Notes: a model not told the origin generated them from the sequence alone. Shown: positions 47,839-57,270, counted from the first letter of the stretch. The stretch is 64,000 bases of DNA from Spirosoma oryzae (GCF_003002825.1 NZ_PVTE01000018.1:37064-101063), one strand, 5' to 3'. Program-made: numbers and translations.

Positions 47839-48567
47839 ATGCGCCTGACAACTGGGCTTCTGTCAACGATAGTTTTGTTTCTGGCTACCTGTTCGTCGGG
47901 ATGGGGGCAGGCGCAGTATGGGGGCCGATCGGCTACGATCACGGGGGCAATGAAATACCGGCTACAACAGGCACGCACCGTTGGGCAGGACAGCGCGGGG
48001 CGGGTATATACCGTATTCAACGGAACTGGACGCAACCCGTGGATACTGTTCGGAACACCATACTGGACATTTCCGACCTGGCAACCGGGGCGGGTACAGC
48101 TGACCGACGATTCACCCATGACGGCCTGCTCCATCGCCTACAACGTCATGACGAACGAGGTGCTATGCCGCTTCAATCAGGATACGACGACTTACACCCT
48201 CAAGCCGGTTGCGTTTGCCATCGAGGGCATGCCCTTCGTACGACTCTCGGAAAAGGGGTACCCGTTCTATTATCAGATTCTGTACAAAGGCGACGCGCAA
48301 CTATTCGAGGGGTACAAGCGGAAGATGACGCTCGTCCGGCCGCAGCCCTACGATAACAGTCGCGCATCGCTGATCGGCTATTTCCTGGGTCTGGAACGCT
48401 ACTACTACCTTAAACTGCCCAACGCCCCTATGCGGACGTTTCAGCTGAACCGCCGTTCGTTCATGCAGGCAATGGGTGATAACGTGGACACCCGGCTGCT
48501 GCCACCGGGCGATGTGCTGACGGTTGCCGACGTAGTGCGGGTGCTGGCCGACTACGACGCGCATTGA
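47839..48567 (+). CDS. Secreted protein of unknown function (3' end duplicated downstream)
   Basis: A 242-aa protein with a hydrophobic signal sequence (MRLTTGLLSTIVLFLATCSS; the Cys could be lipidated). ATG 47839 is preferred over the frame opening at 47755. The mature part is rich in Tyr and Arg and has no known domain (FNGTGRNPWILFGTPYWTFP, CRFNQDTTTYTLKPVAF). The last 85 codons (48313 on) are repeated almost exactly at 49803-50057. A Rpn-type nuclease gene lies between the two copies. Confidence 0.7.
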   Translation: MRLTTGLLSTIVLFLATCSSGWGQAQYGGRSATITGAMKYRLQQARTVGQDSAGRVYTVFNGTGRNPWILFGTPYWTFPTWQPGRVQLTDDSPMTACSIAYNVMTNEVLCRFNQDTTTYTLKPVAFAIEGMPFVRLSEKGYPFYYQILYKGDAQLFEGYKRKMTLVRPQPYDNSRASLIGYFLGLERYYYLKLPNAPMRTFQLNRRSFMQAMGDNVDTRLLPPGDVLTVADVVRVLADYDAH

Positions 48568-48583
48568 CTTGTCAATAAGTTAA
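48313..48583. repeat. 271-bp direct repeat, left copy
   Basis: It matches 49803-50073 at a constant offset of 1490 bases with only about six differences that I can count. It covers the last 85 codons of the secreted protein plus the stop codon and 16 bases after it. Confidence 0.92.
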
Positions 48584-48737
48584 CCGATTGTTTATTAGTA
48601 TGTTGCGTCGATCGGACGCATGAAATGAAAAAACAATTTGAGAAATTACTCAGCACATGCATTCACTGATGGCATCATCGGAACCTTTACAGACATGAGT
48701 TGAGTAGTTGGGCTGTATATATTGACTTTGAGTCAAA

Positions 48738-49595
48738 CTACCTGTCACTTGAGAGTTTACGAACCGATGCTTCACTTACTCCAACGGTTTGGGCGATCTG
48801 ACTATTCGTTAAAATCCCCAAACTCAAAAGATTTTTAACCGTTTCGCTTTTCACTAAATTCTCTCTGCGTTCCTCTGCTTCTTCAATCCGCTTTTTCTCG
48901 GCGTTGACCGCTTCGGCATTAGCTGCTGTCACACGGGCAAAATACGCTCTTTCCTCTGGAGTCATTTTGCGCGTATCTAACTCGTCAATGGCTCGCTTTA
49001 GCCATTCCTCATTCCAGAAAGCCGGATACTGAGTAGGTTCAGTTGTATGAAGCGTCTTCATTGTATATACCAGTTTGTCTAAGTCAGTCTCTATCTCAGC
49101 GACCGGCTTATTAAATTTAGCCAGTTCTACCATAATAAACGACATTTGACTATCAATGATTTCACCCTGTTCGCTTCGTAGATTAGCTATCGTATGAAAA
49201 TGAGTTGTTGGCAAGATACTTTTCTCCAGAAACGCAATAGCGTAAATTTTAGGTAAGTTCGCGTAATCAAACTCACCTCGTTCAACGACTGTATTGAACT
49301 TATGAAGCGCGTAAAACTTCATCCGCTGAACGAAGTAAGGAGCATAGCCTAATTGCATTTCCACAATGAATTGAGTACCGTTTTCGTCGGTACAGGACAA
49401 GTCGAAAATTCCACTGCGACTGTCGATGGTCAGTGCCTCAAACGCATTCTTGTCAAAGTGCACCTCCCGAATGGGTATCTCCGACTTAATCAATGCCTGT
49501 AAAGCTGTACGGAGGAATAAATTATCAGCTTCGTTACCAAAAGTGGCCTTGAAACCGTAATCGGAAATAATGGGAATGTAGATGCTGGTTTGCAT
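48738..49595 (-). CDS. Rpn-family recombination-promoting nuclease / transposase-like
   Basis: A 285-aa PD-(D/E)XK protein of the PDDEXK transposase-like family (RpnA relatives). The core is GIFDLSCTDENGTQFIVEMQ (Asp65, Glu79, Gln81), preceded by YIPIISDYGFKATFGNE and followed by YAPYFVQRMKFYALHKF. A coiled-coil Glu/Lys/Arg-rich segment (about 220-260) and an HTH-like end (GILTNSQIAQTVGVSEASVR) complete it. Rpn proteins stimulate RecA-independent recombination. Codon use is more AT-rich than in neighbours, and the gene is bounded by the 271-bp repeats: it was acquired. Confidence 0.9.
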   Translation of the reverse strand: MQTSIYIPIISDYGFKATFGNEADNLFLRTALQALIKSEIPIREVHFDKNAFEALTIDSRSGIFDLSCTDENGTQFIVEMQLGYAPYFVQRMKFYALHKFNTVVERGEFDYANLPKIYAIAFLEKSILPTTHFHTIANLRSEQGEIIDSQMSFIMVELAKFNKPVAEIETDLDKLVYTMKTLHTTEPTQYPAFWNEEWLKRAIDELDTRKMTPEERAYFARVTAANAEAVNAEKKRIEEAEERRENLVKSETVKNLLSLGILTNSQIAQTVGVSEASVRKLSSDR

Positions 49596-49802
49596 GTGAC
49601 AAAGTTATGGGGAACTGGACAGTGTTTAACCTATAAGCTAAAGCATAAAAATATCAAGACTAAACCCACTAAACTGGATCGGTTCTCGCATTAATCGAAG
49701 CTGATAAACGAACCTAAACCTTTCCAAACGAATTGTGTGTCCTGCCACCCGAACGCTTTCAGGTAAGAAATTTCTCTGATAATCAGTTGCTTACTCAAAG
49801 TC

Positions 49803-50073
49803 TATAAGCGAAAGATGACGCTCGTCCGGCCGCAGCCCTACGATAACAGTCGCGCATCGCTGATCGGCTATTTCCTGGGTCTGGAACGCTACTACTACCT
49901 TAAACTGCCCAACGCCCCTGTGCGGACGTTTCAGCTGAACCGCCGTTCGTTCATGCAGGCAATGGGTGATAACGTGGACACCCGGCTGCTGCCACCGGGC
50001 GATATGCTGACGGTTGCCGACGTAGTGCGGGTGCTGGCCGACTACGACGCGCATTGACTTGTCAAAAAATTAA
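49803..50073. repeat. 271-bp direct repeat, right copy
   Basis: A truncated second copy of the 3' end of the gene at 47839-48567. Two of the differences are Met to Val and Val to Met changes in the protein. Confidence 0.92.
49815..50057 (+). pseudogene. Truncated duplicate of the secreted protein's C-terminus
   Basis: The frame reads MTLVRPQPYDNSRASLIGYF onward to LADYDAH and the same stop as the left copy. The first 160 codons of the parent are missing, and no signal peptide is present. The copy is a fossil of the event that brought in the Rpn gene. It is not expected to be functional. Confidence 0.75.
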
Positions 50074-50140
50074 CACCCTTTTCGTTGACCAATTATACCT
50101 TTTGTTGTTATTGTGCTACAAAAGGCAAAAAAAGGGCTGT

Positions 50141-52096
50141 ATGAAATCCGTGTTACTTTGGTTGGCAAGTATATCGGTCGCGCTGGCACAGACAACCGTA
50201 CCGCGTACGCTGGTGCAACTATCAGTCGATCGGGAGGAGGTTTATCTCGCCGGTGAGCCGATTGCCGGGCAGGCACGGGTTATTAACGCAATAACCGGTG
50301 AAACCGACTCAACCGATGCCGCCCTGTATATCGACTGCATCAATGTCGATCAGGGGAAGCTGCTTCGTCGCGTCGTGGTTCGCCCGCATAATGGCCTGGC
50401 TCAGTTTACCGTGTCGCCACCCGATTCTCTGCCGACCTACCACTGTCGGTTACGGGCTTACACTAACTGGATGCGAAACTTCCCGGCCGATGCGTTTGGT
50501 CGGCAGACGTTGCTGGTTGTTTCGCCTGCCGATCAGCAGCGCCTACCAGCGCAGTCGTCGGGCGCGCCGGTCAGTACGATTATCATTCGTCCTGAAGGGG
50601 GTGAGCTGGTGGCTGGTCTGCGAAACCGACTGGTGATCAATACGCTCGATACGTTTGGCGTCGGTACACCCGCAACGGGGTTTATCCTGGCGGCTACCGG
50701 CGATACGTTGACCCGGCTGAAAACGGACGAAAACGGATTGGCCTCGGCAGAACTTGTACCGCAACCGCAGGCTTACTGGGCGGTAATGGATGGGAAGCGT
50801 ATTGCATTGCCCCCTGTTCAGGCGACGGGTAGTGTGCTACGCTGTAACGATCTGACCTACCCCGACCGGATTCGCGTAACCATCGAAAATCGGGTAGCCC
50901 CCACGCTCGACACGCTGACCTTCATTGTGCAGAGTCGGGGACGTATTCTGTCGTATGCCAGCGTGCCTCGGCAAACACCCGTGTCGGTGTTCAACATTGT
51001 CCGGTCGAGTTTACCGGCGGGCATCATCAATCTGATACTGGTCGACAAAGCTAAAAGACGGCTGGGCGAACGGATGATCTACAAGCCGAATCCGGTAGGT
51101 GCTGCCAGTCAATCGGAACCCGTTGACCTTGAACTCGATCAGCCCTTACCGAGCCTGTCGCCCCAGCAACTGAGCGATGCGCTGGTGTTACGCCGGAATA
51201 CGCTGTTTAGCTGGGACGAACTGAACGCTGACCGGAAATACACCTACTCGGCGGAGCGGGGAATTAGTCTGTCGGGGCAACTGGCGAAGTGGAACGATAA
51301 ACCTGTCGGTGCACCCGTGATGGTATCGCTGGTGGCAACACCTACCGGCGACGATACGCTGAGTAAACGCGAACTATTTGTGGCGCAAAGCGACGCAAAC
51401 GGGCGGTTTATGTTTGAGAACATGGACCTGTACGGAACATATAAAGGGCAGCTGACCGCCAAGATCGGCAACATTGACGCGCGTATCCGGCTCGACTCGA
51501 CCAGTGTGCCGCCCATTGTCGCGCAACCAGTGCCCGTCGACTGGCGCAGGTTGCCGAACGCTCAGACACTCGTGGCTCGCTATGATACCATGCTGACGAC
51601 CCGGCAACGTAACGCCATGCGGGCGGGTACAACGTTACAGTCGGTAACGGTGAAGGCCAACAAGTTGACAGGCGTTCAGCAGCGCGCTTTCAATGCGAAG
51701 CCGAGTGCGACGATCAGCCGAACGGGCGTGATGAGCAATGGGGTTGGCGGTATCCTGAGTGCTGTCATGCCGCGCTATCTGGAGTACCGGCTGGCGAAAT
51801 ATAAAAATCTGCAAAAGCCAGTTGTCCGCTATTTTATCGATGATGTCCGACAACTGTCCGACTCACTGGATATGAACGATGTTCCAGTAGGCGAGGTGGA
51901 TCATATTGATATTCATGAGGCCAATGCCGATGCGCTACTGTACAATGCCAACATCGTCGTGGCCATCTACACAACGCGCAATAGTAACCTGAATGGTAAA
52001 CGACCCGGTGCGTCAGCGTCAGGCAATCAGTTTGTACTGACTGGCTTCCAGCGAGCCGACACCCGGCGTCGGTATGCATTGGAAGGTCATCGGTAG
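50141..52096 (+). CDS. Large secreted protein with carboxypeptidase-like and TonB-plug-like parts
   Basis: A 651-aa protein with signal peptide MKSVLLWLASISVALAQ (ATG 50141). The N-terminal half has beta-sandwich repeats of the MG2/alpha-2-macroglobulin-like kind (REEVYLAGEPIAGQARV, IIIRPEGGELVAGLRNRLVI). A carboxypeptidase-regulatory-like part follows (ISLSGQLAKWNDKPVGAPVM). The C-terminal VPVGEVDHIDIHEANADALL then NANIVVAIYTT mimics the plug of TonB receptors but has no barrel. Bacteroidota have many such proteins; the role is unknown. Confidence 0.75.
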   Translation: MKSVLLWLASISVALAQTTVPRTLVQLSVDREEVYLAGEPIAGQARVINAITGETDSTDAALYIDCINVDQGKLLRRVVVRPHNGLAQFTVSPPDSLPTYHCRLRAYTNWMRNFPADAFGRQTLLVVSPADQQRLPAQSSGAPVSTIIIRPEGGELVAGLRNRLVINTLDTFGVGTPATGFILAATGDTLTRLKTDENGLASAELVPQPQAYWAVMDGKRIALPPVQATGSVLRCNDLTYPDRIRVTIENRVAPTLDTLTFIVQSRGRILSYASVPRQTPVSVFNIVRSSLPAGIINLILVDKAKRRLGERMIYKPNPVGAASQSEPVDLELDQPLPSLSPQQLSDALVLRRNTLFSWDELNADRKYTYSAERGISLSGQLAKWNDKPVGAPVMVSLVATPTGDDTLSKRELFVAQSDANGRFMFENMDLYGTYKGQLTAKIGNIDARIRLDSTSVPPIVAQPVPVDWRRLPNAQTLVARYDTMLTTRQRNAMRAGTTLQSVTVKANKLTGVQQRAFNAKPSATISRTGVMSNGVGGILSAVMPRYLEYRLAKYKNLQKPVVRYFIDDVRQLSDSLDMNDVPVGEVDHIDIHEANADALLYNANIVVAIYTTRNSNLNGKRPGASASGNQFVLTGFQRADTRRRYALEGHR

Positions 52097-52261
52097 CGGT
52101 TCGTCTCAAAAATCGGCTCGTCCCAAACAGCATCTGCTGGTTGCCTGGTTGTGAACCAAACAACAGGACGCTATCCGAGACAAGGCCGTACGGTTCCATT
52201 ATCGAAACAGCCGGGCGAACGGGGAGTTAGTACAGTCGAGTAACCAAAAAATCACGATTGT

Positions 52262-53299
52262 ATGACAACTGAATCAGCCCCCACGACGCAGGGCAACTGG
52301 GCGAAACAGCATTTGCCCGAGATCGGGCTGGGTGGCGTAGCCATCGGCAATGAATTTGAATACGTGTCGGACGAGGCTGCCGAGCAGACACTCGAAGCCG
52401 CCTGGAAGGCCGGTGTACGCTACTATGACGTGTCGCCCTGGTACGGACTGGGCCTGGCCGAACGACGGTATGGGTACTTCCTGCACAACCAGAAGCGCGA
52501 CGAGTATTTTATCTCGTCCAAAGTCGGCAAGCTGCTGCGGGCCAGCAAACACAACAAAGGGGCCGAGTACTACCCACATGCCCACTCGCCCAACGACGTG
52601 ATCTTCGACTACACTGCCGATGGCGTTCGCCGGTCGATCGAAGACAGTCTGCAACGGCTGGGTATCGATAGCCTCGACATTGTATTCGTCCATGATCTTT
52701 CGCCCGACAACAAGCTACTACCCACCGACTGGCAGGAGCAGTTTGCCATCGCCGAAAAAGGCGCGTTTCCCGAACTAAGCAAACTCCGCGACGAAGGCAT
52801 CATCAAAGGCTGGGGACTGGGCGTCAACTGCCCGGAACCGATTCTGAAAAGCATCGACGTGGCCGATCCCGACGTATTTCTGCTGGCGTCGCAGTATTCA
52901 CTCATCGACCACGAGTATGCGCTTAAAAACGTGTTTCCCAAGGTGCGGGAACGGAACATCGCCTTGGTGATGGGGTCGAACCTGAACGCCGGTTTCCTGT
53001 CGGGTAGCGACCGCTACAACTACGATCAGAAAAAGCCGATTAAGCCGGAGTACCTCGAAAAGCGCGACAAACTACAGGCCATCGCCCGGCAGTTCGACGT
53101 CGATCTGCGGACGGCGTCGCTCCAGTTTGCCCTCTTCCCCGACGTGGCCGTGTCGGTGATTCCCGGTGCCCGTACGCCCGAGCAGGTCACGGAAAACGTC
53201 GCGTCGTTGACCGTACAGATCCCCGATGGATTCTGGCAGGCGCTGAAAGAGCAGCAGTTGATCGACGCCGAGGCACCGACGACGCGAATGAAGCCATAA
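52262..53299 (+). CDS. Aldo/keto reductase
   Basis: A 345-aa NAD(P)H-dependent oxidoreductase. The tetrad is visible: RYYDVSPWYGLGLAERRYG (Asp and Tyr), YFISSKVGKLL (Lys) and IVFVHDLSPD (His). It ends with ISxxPGARTPEQV-type cofactor contacts (VSVIPGARTPEQVTENV). The subgroup resembles D-threo-aldose 1-dehydrogenase / L-fucose dehydrogenase; the substrate is not certain. Confidence 0.93.
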   Translation: MTTESAPTTQGNWAKQHLPEIGLGGVAIGNEFEYVSDEAAEQTLEAAWKAGVRYYDVSPWYGLGLAERRYGYFLHNQKRDEYFISSKVGKLLRASKHNKGAEYYPHAHSPNDVIFDYTADGVRRSIEDSLQRLGIDSLDIVFVHDLSPDNKLLPTDWQEQFAIAEKGAFPELSKLRDEGIIKGWGLGVNCPEPILKSIDVADPDVFLLASQYSLIDHEYALKNVFPKVRERNIALVMGSNLNAGFLSGSDRYNYDQKKPIKPEYLEKRDKLQAIARQFDVDLRTASLQFALFPDVAVSVIPGARTPEQVTENVASLTVQIPDGFWQALKEQQLIDAEAPTTRMKP

Positions 53300-53352
53300 G
53301 CGAGAATTTGGCTGCAACAGGCTCATCTGAGCGGAAACAGCTATTCTGCTAC

Positions 53353-53360
53353 TACCTTTG
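53353..53360 (+). promoter_or_regulatory. -7 promoter box of the GT22-like gene
   Basis: TACCTTTG, an exact TAnnTTTG, lies 62 bases before ATG 53423 and after the aldo/keto reductase stop. Confidence 0.6.
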
Positions 53361-53422
53361 CGCGGGTCCGGCTCGGATGAGTCGGGCCCGTTTGTGTGTA
53401 CCAATGGGTCAGCGCCCGCCTT

Positions 53423-54913
53423 ATGGAGAACCTTTTATCCCTACGTACCGACGATGCCCGGACCAATCGGCTGCTGCTGGTTGCTTTTGTCGTTCAGTTT
53501 GTGTTTTGCCTGACGCAGGTCGGCTTCCTGCATCCCGATCAGCATTTTCAACTAATCGAATTTTCGTCCTGGCAACTGGGCGAACCGTCGGGGGCGGGTA
53601 ACGTCTGGGAGTTGAAAAGCCATATCCGACCCACGGTGCAGGTGTACCTGTTTTCCGGTTTCGTCACGGTCTGTCGGTTCGTCGGCGTAACCGATGCCTA
53701 CACACAGCTGACGATTCTGCGCGTGCTCTTCGGGCTGCTGGGGTGGGTCGTCTTCAACGCCATGGCGCTGCACTACTTCCGGTCTGACCGGAAGATCCGG
53801 TATCTGGTGCTAGTACTGCTCAACTTCTCCTGGTCCTTGCCGTACGTTCGTACCCTGTTCAGCTCGGAACTGGCTTCATCGATTGTGTTTTTCGGCGCCG
53901 TGCTGTTGTATGAGCGACGCAAGGACAACGTCGGGTCTGTGTTTCTTGTCGGCCTACTGTTCAGTCTGGCCTTTTACTCCCGCTTTCAGATGGCGTTCGG
54001 GCTGGTTGGCTTCGGGCTATGGCTGTTGCTGATCGACAAACGGTACGACCGGCTGCTACCGATGGCGGCTGGTTTTGTGCTGGGCGTACTGGCCAATACT
54101 GCGCTCGACTATTATTTCTATCACCAGCTGGTGTTTACGCCCTACGATTATTTCCGGGTGAATATTCTCGAAGGCAAAGCGGCTGAGTTCGGTACGGCCC
54201 CGTTCTACTGGTACATCGTGCTGCTGGCGCTGGTCATTGGAGCCCCGCCACTGAGTCTGTATCTGTTTTACTACAGCCTGAAAGGAAGCGTAAGTCAGCT
54301 GCGGCAACCGCTGGTCTGGGCGGTGCTGTTTTTCGTGCTGGGGCACTGCTTTGTCGGGCATAAGGAAGAGCGGTTTATGTTTCCGGTCGTCAACGTGCTG
54401 CCTATTCTGGCGGGTTGGGGACTACCGGCGTTTGTCGCTTATTTTCAGCGTGCTCGGTCCGTTGCGCGGCTGACGTTGCGTGGGGTGCTGTATTTCAGCG
54501 TTGGTCTGAATGTACTGGTGCTGGTACTGTTTCTGGTGCTGAACCCGTACTACCAGCTGGTTGAGTTCGGTCGTAAGCTAAACAGCCGTTTTTCGGGGGA
54601 AACCGCCACGATCTATTGCCTCAACCGAACCCCGTTTGAAACGGAGAACCACCTGCCGCTGACGTTCTACCACAAGAGCGTGCCCAACCTGAAACTGGTC
54701 ACGGTGCAGAACATCGACTCGACCCGCTACCTCCGGCATGCGTGGCTGGCTACGACCTACAACGACGCGAAAGACCGCCTGCCCCTGCTCGACAGTCTGG
54801 GCTTCCGGCCACAGCTGTATTCGTCGATACCGCTCTGGCGGGTCAACGAATTGCTGCATGCGAAGCAGGCCAACACGATCAACGAAATCTGGGTATTGTA
54901 CCGCCGGGAATAA
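53423..54913 (+). CDS. GT22 (Alg9/PIG-B-like) mannosyltransferase family protein
   Basis: A 496-aa integral membrane glycosyltransferase with about ten hydrophobic segments. The first loop motif HPDQHFQLIEF corresponds to the HPDE catalytic motif of the family. HKEERFMFPVVNVL is the second GT22 hallmark (HKExRF). ARTNRLLLVAFVVQFVFCLT opens the first helix. GT22 enzymes transfer mannose from a polyprenyl-phosphate donor. In bacteria they act in cell-surface glycan assembly. ATG 53423 (MENLLSLRTDDARTN) is chosen over GTG 53396. Confidence 0.85.
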   Translation: MENLLSLRTDDARTNRLLLVAFVVQFVFCLTQVGFLHPDQHFQLIEFSSWQLGEPSGAGNVWELKSHIRPTVQVYLFSGFVTVCRFVGVTDAYTQLTILRVLFGLLGWVVFNAMALHYFRSDRKIRYLVLVLLNFSWSLPYVRTLFSSELASSIVFFGAVLLYERRKDNVGSVFLVGLLFSLAFYSRFQMAFGLVGFGLWLLLIDKRYDRLLPMAAGFVLGVLANTALDYYFYHQLVFTPYDYFRVNILEGKAAEFGTAPFYWYIVLLALVIGAPPLSLYLFYYSLKGSVSQLRQPLVWAVLFFVLGHCFVGHKEERFMFPVVNVLPILAGWGLPAFVAYFQRARSVARLTLRGVLYFSVGLNVLVLVLFLVLNPYYQLVEFGRKLNSRFSGETATIYCLNRTPFETENHLPLTFYHKSVPNLKLVTVQNIDSTRYLRHAWLATTYNDAKDRLPLLDSLGFRPQLYSSIPLWRVNELLHAKQANTINEIWVLYRRE

Positions 54914-55050
54914 GCCAGATAATGGGTCGATAAGCGTCATTTTTTGCCGAATAGCTCGGCGATCCGATAACTACTCCCGTAAATTCTTTTAGCCAAATCG
55001 GGCAAATTGTGGTTGTACCAATGCACCGCATCCATAATTGATAGCTACTC

Positions 55051-55491
55051 ATGCAACAAGAATACCCCTTCGTTGTGCTGGTCATCGACGACGAGCCTCC
55101 CATCAGCGAAATACTGGCTCGGGTCGCCAAGACAGCGTTCCCGGAAGCCACGTTCGTCAATGCACGGTCGGCGCAGGAGACGATGGACTACATCAACAAC
55201 GAGGCAGAGCTGCTTCCGAAACTGATTTTGCTGGACGTCGATCTGCACCAGTATCCCAACGGGCTGGATCTGTTGCCTAAGCTGCACGAGTGTCTGAAAG
55301 GAAAAGTGCCCATCATCATGCTTACCGTATCGAACGATACCGAGAATGTCCGGCGGGCAACGGCAGAGGGAGCCGTTGCGTTTACGCGCAAACCCAGCGA
55401 TCTGGACGGCTGGAAGGCGTACGTGACCATGCTGCGCCAGTACTGGTATGAAACGGCCCGCGTACCGCTGCGGGAGGACGTAGACTGGTAA
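55051..55491 (+). CDS. Stand-alone receiver-domain response regulator (A)
   Basis: A 146-aa CheY-like protein without an output domain. Acidic pocket VLVIDDEPPI, phospho-acceptor ILLDVDLHQ (about Asp62), Thr in IIMLTVSND and Lys in FTRKPSDLDGW. It would pass a signal by protein contact. It is convergent with a close paralogue at 55511-55936. Orphan kinases at 31793 and 39899 could be partners, an unproven guess. Confidence 0.9.
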   Translation: MQQEYPFVVLVIDDEPPISEILARVAKTAFPEATFVNARSAQETMDYINNEAELLPKLILLDVDLHQYPNGLDLLPKLHECLKGKVPIIMLTVSNDTENVRRATAEGAVAFTRKPSDLDGWKAYVTMLRQYWYETARVPLREDVDW

Positions 55492-55510
55492 CGCAACGTA
55501 GCTGGTAACC

Positions 55511-55936
55511 TTACTTCTTGCTGGGCAGCAGCGACACACGATACCAATAGTCGCGCAATATCGTCACGTAATCGACCCAGCCGTCGAGATCATACGGCTT
55601 GCGGGTATATACCGCTGCGCCCCGCGTGTAGGCGTCCGTAATGGCAGGCTGCGCATCGGAGGTCGAAAACATGATGATCGGGATTAGCTTGCGGGTCAGC
55701 GCCCGGATCTGCGGTAACAGTTCGATGCCGTTGATTACGCTATGGAGGTCGATGTCTAGCAGAATCAGATTGGGCTGTGGTTTGCTGGCATCATCCAGGT
55801 AGAGCAGCGTCTCCAGGGGAGAATTGGCGCTTATAAACGTAGCCTCCGGAAAGTGCTTCTTGCCCACGTGGCGCAAAATGTCGACCACCGGCGGCTCGTC
55901 GTCAACGATCAGAACAAGTAAGGAAGAAGCAGCCAT
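55511..55936 (-). CDS. Stand-alone receiver-domain response regulator (B)
   Basis: A 141-aa receiver domain. LVLIVDDEPPVVDILRHVGKK, ILLDIDLHSVINGIELLPQI (phospho-acceptor Asp), IIMFSTSDA and YTRKPYDLDGWVDYVTILRD align along the full length with paralogue A. Both end in ILRDYWYRV / MLRQYWYET. The gene lies 20 bases from its convergent twin, tail to tail. Confidence 0.9.
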   Translation of the reverse strand: MAASSLLVLIVDDEPPVVDILRHVGKKHFPEATFISANSPLETLLYLDDASKPQPNLILLDIDLHSVINGIELLPQIRALTRKLIPIIMFSTSDAQPAITDAYTRGAAVYTRKPYDLDGWVDYVTILRDYWYRVSLLPSKK

Positions 55937-56162
55937 ATAGTTGGTTGTCGATGGGGCTAACGAACTACAGGCCCTGCTGTTTGTGGTGCTGTACCCGAAT
56001 CGCCTGTGCAGCGGTCTGGTTCGGACACCGAGTAGCTAACCAGCGTTTGATCGCGAATGTTGCGATAAGGGCATTTCATCGATGATAAACGGGACAAGCC
56101 CCCGCAAACGCTGACCTGAAAAGAAAAACAGAACCCCTTCCGCAACTCCCGTCGTTCTGCCG

Positions 56163-56170
56163 TAATTTTG
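56163..56170 (+). promoter_or_regulatory. -7 promoter box of the PepSY group
   Basis: TAATTTTG fits TAnnTTTG and lies 19 bases before ATG 56190. Confidence 0.55.
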
Positions 56171-56189
56171 GGGCTTGCTTCGTTTCGCC

Positions 56190-56576
56190 ATGCGCTCGCT
56201 GGTCAGTTATCTTCTTTTACTAGCCATCCTGCTGCCCACGCTCAGCCCGTGGGGGACGGTTGCTTACTACCACGCGAACAAAGACTACATCGCCCGCGTG
56301 CTTTGCGAAAACCGTGCGAAGCCCCAGCTCCACTGCGATGGGCAGTGTTACCTGGCCAAAAAACTCAAAGCCCAGCAGGACCGGCAGGACAAGGAAACGA
56401 CCGAGCGGGTGCAACAGACCGCATCGATCCAGCTTTTCTGGCAGGATACACATCGGTTCGTTTTTGCCCCCCCCGTTGTCGTGCGTCAGCAGCCTTTGTT
56501 TGCCTACCAGCCGAGCCTGTACGCAACACCGGTTCGGGGCTTGCTGAAACCACCCTGCTGTTCGTCTGCCGTCTGA
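56190..56576 (+). CDS. Small cysteine-containing secreted protein
   Basis: A 128-aa protein with a signal peptide (MRSLVSYLLLLAILLPTL). A conserved-looking block VLCENRAKPQLHCDGQCYLAKKL follows, whose C...C...C spacing suggests disulfides or metal binding. It ends in PPCCSSAV. In Bacteroidota, genes of this type often stand beside PepSY or metal-uptake genes, as here. ATG 56190 is preferred to TTG 56175. Its function is not known. Confidence 0.75.
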   Translation: MRSLVSYLLLLAILLPTLSPWGTVAYYHANKDYIARVLCENRAKPQLHCDGQCYLAKKLKAQQDRQDKETTERVQQTASIQLFWQDTHRFVFAPPVVVRQQPLFAYQPSLYATPVRGLLKPPCCSSAV

Positions 56577-56732
56577 ACGGCCGTCGGTGTGGGCCTGCTC
56601 GTCCGGTAATGGCTCCATCATAGCCGGCTGGCTTGTAACGCCGATGCCGGGTCGGCTTCTCGTTTGCCAGTTTCTCTGTATTCGCATGCCTGCGCCACCC
56701 GGCGACGGGCTATACCGCTATTCGTTATACCG

Positions 56733-57215
56733 ATGACGATCAATCGTATCTATATGTTTCTGCTGGCAGGGTTGACCTTGCTGGCCTGTCAGTCGAAACC
56801 GTCGGCTGACCACACCGCCCATACGCACGCGGACGAGTCGGGTACGACCGATCCGCGACCCGCCGTCGGGGCACTGGAGCAGCAAATTCTGGCCCGCCAC
56901 GACAGTGTGATGGGTGCCATGGACGAGTTGATGAAACTCAAAAAACAGGTGGCACAGCGCCAGACCGAACTCAGCCAGCAACCCGCTTCGGCCCGGCTCG
57001 ACGGGCAAAAACAGGAAGCCCGGAGGGTTGCCGATGGACTGGAACAGGCCGATCGGGCGATGGCCGACTGGATGAACGGCTACAACGGCGATACGCTGTC
57101 GACCCTGACCGAAAAACAGGCGCTGCTGTACCTGACCGATCAGCAACGACGGGTAAACGCCATGACCGGGCAACTGCGCCAAGGCATCATACAAGCCCGC
57201 ACTTATCTACGATGA
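56733..57215 (+). CDS. Small lipoprotein with helical mature part
   Basis: A 160-aa lipoprotein. ATG 56733 gives the signal MTINRIYMFLLAGLTLLAC with lipobox LLAC. The mature start is His-rich (SADHTAHTHADE), then comes a predicted coiled coil (GALEQQILARHDSVMGAMDEL through KKQVAQRQTELSQQP). The His cluster would suit metal binding. It lies between the small Cys protein and the PepSY gene, and is probably co-transcribed with them. The exact family is not recognised. Confidence 0.72.
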   Translation: MTINRIYMFLLAGLTLLACQSKPSADHTAHTHADESGTTDPRPAVGALEQQILARHDSVMGAMDELMKLKKQVAQRQTELSQQPASARLDGQKQEARRVADGLEQADRAMADWMNGYNGDTLSTLTEKQALLYLTDQQRRVNAMTGQLRQGIIQARTYLR

Positions 57216-57270
57216 ACCGATTGAATTACCTCGACAATGGCTGTCGATTACCCGTTCAACACCTCGTTTT

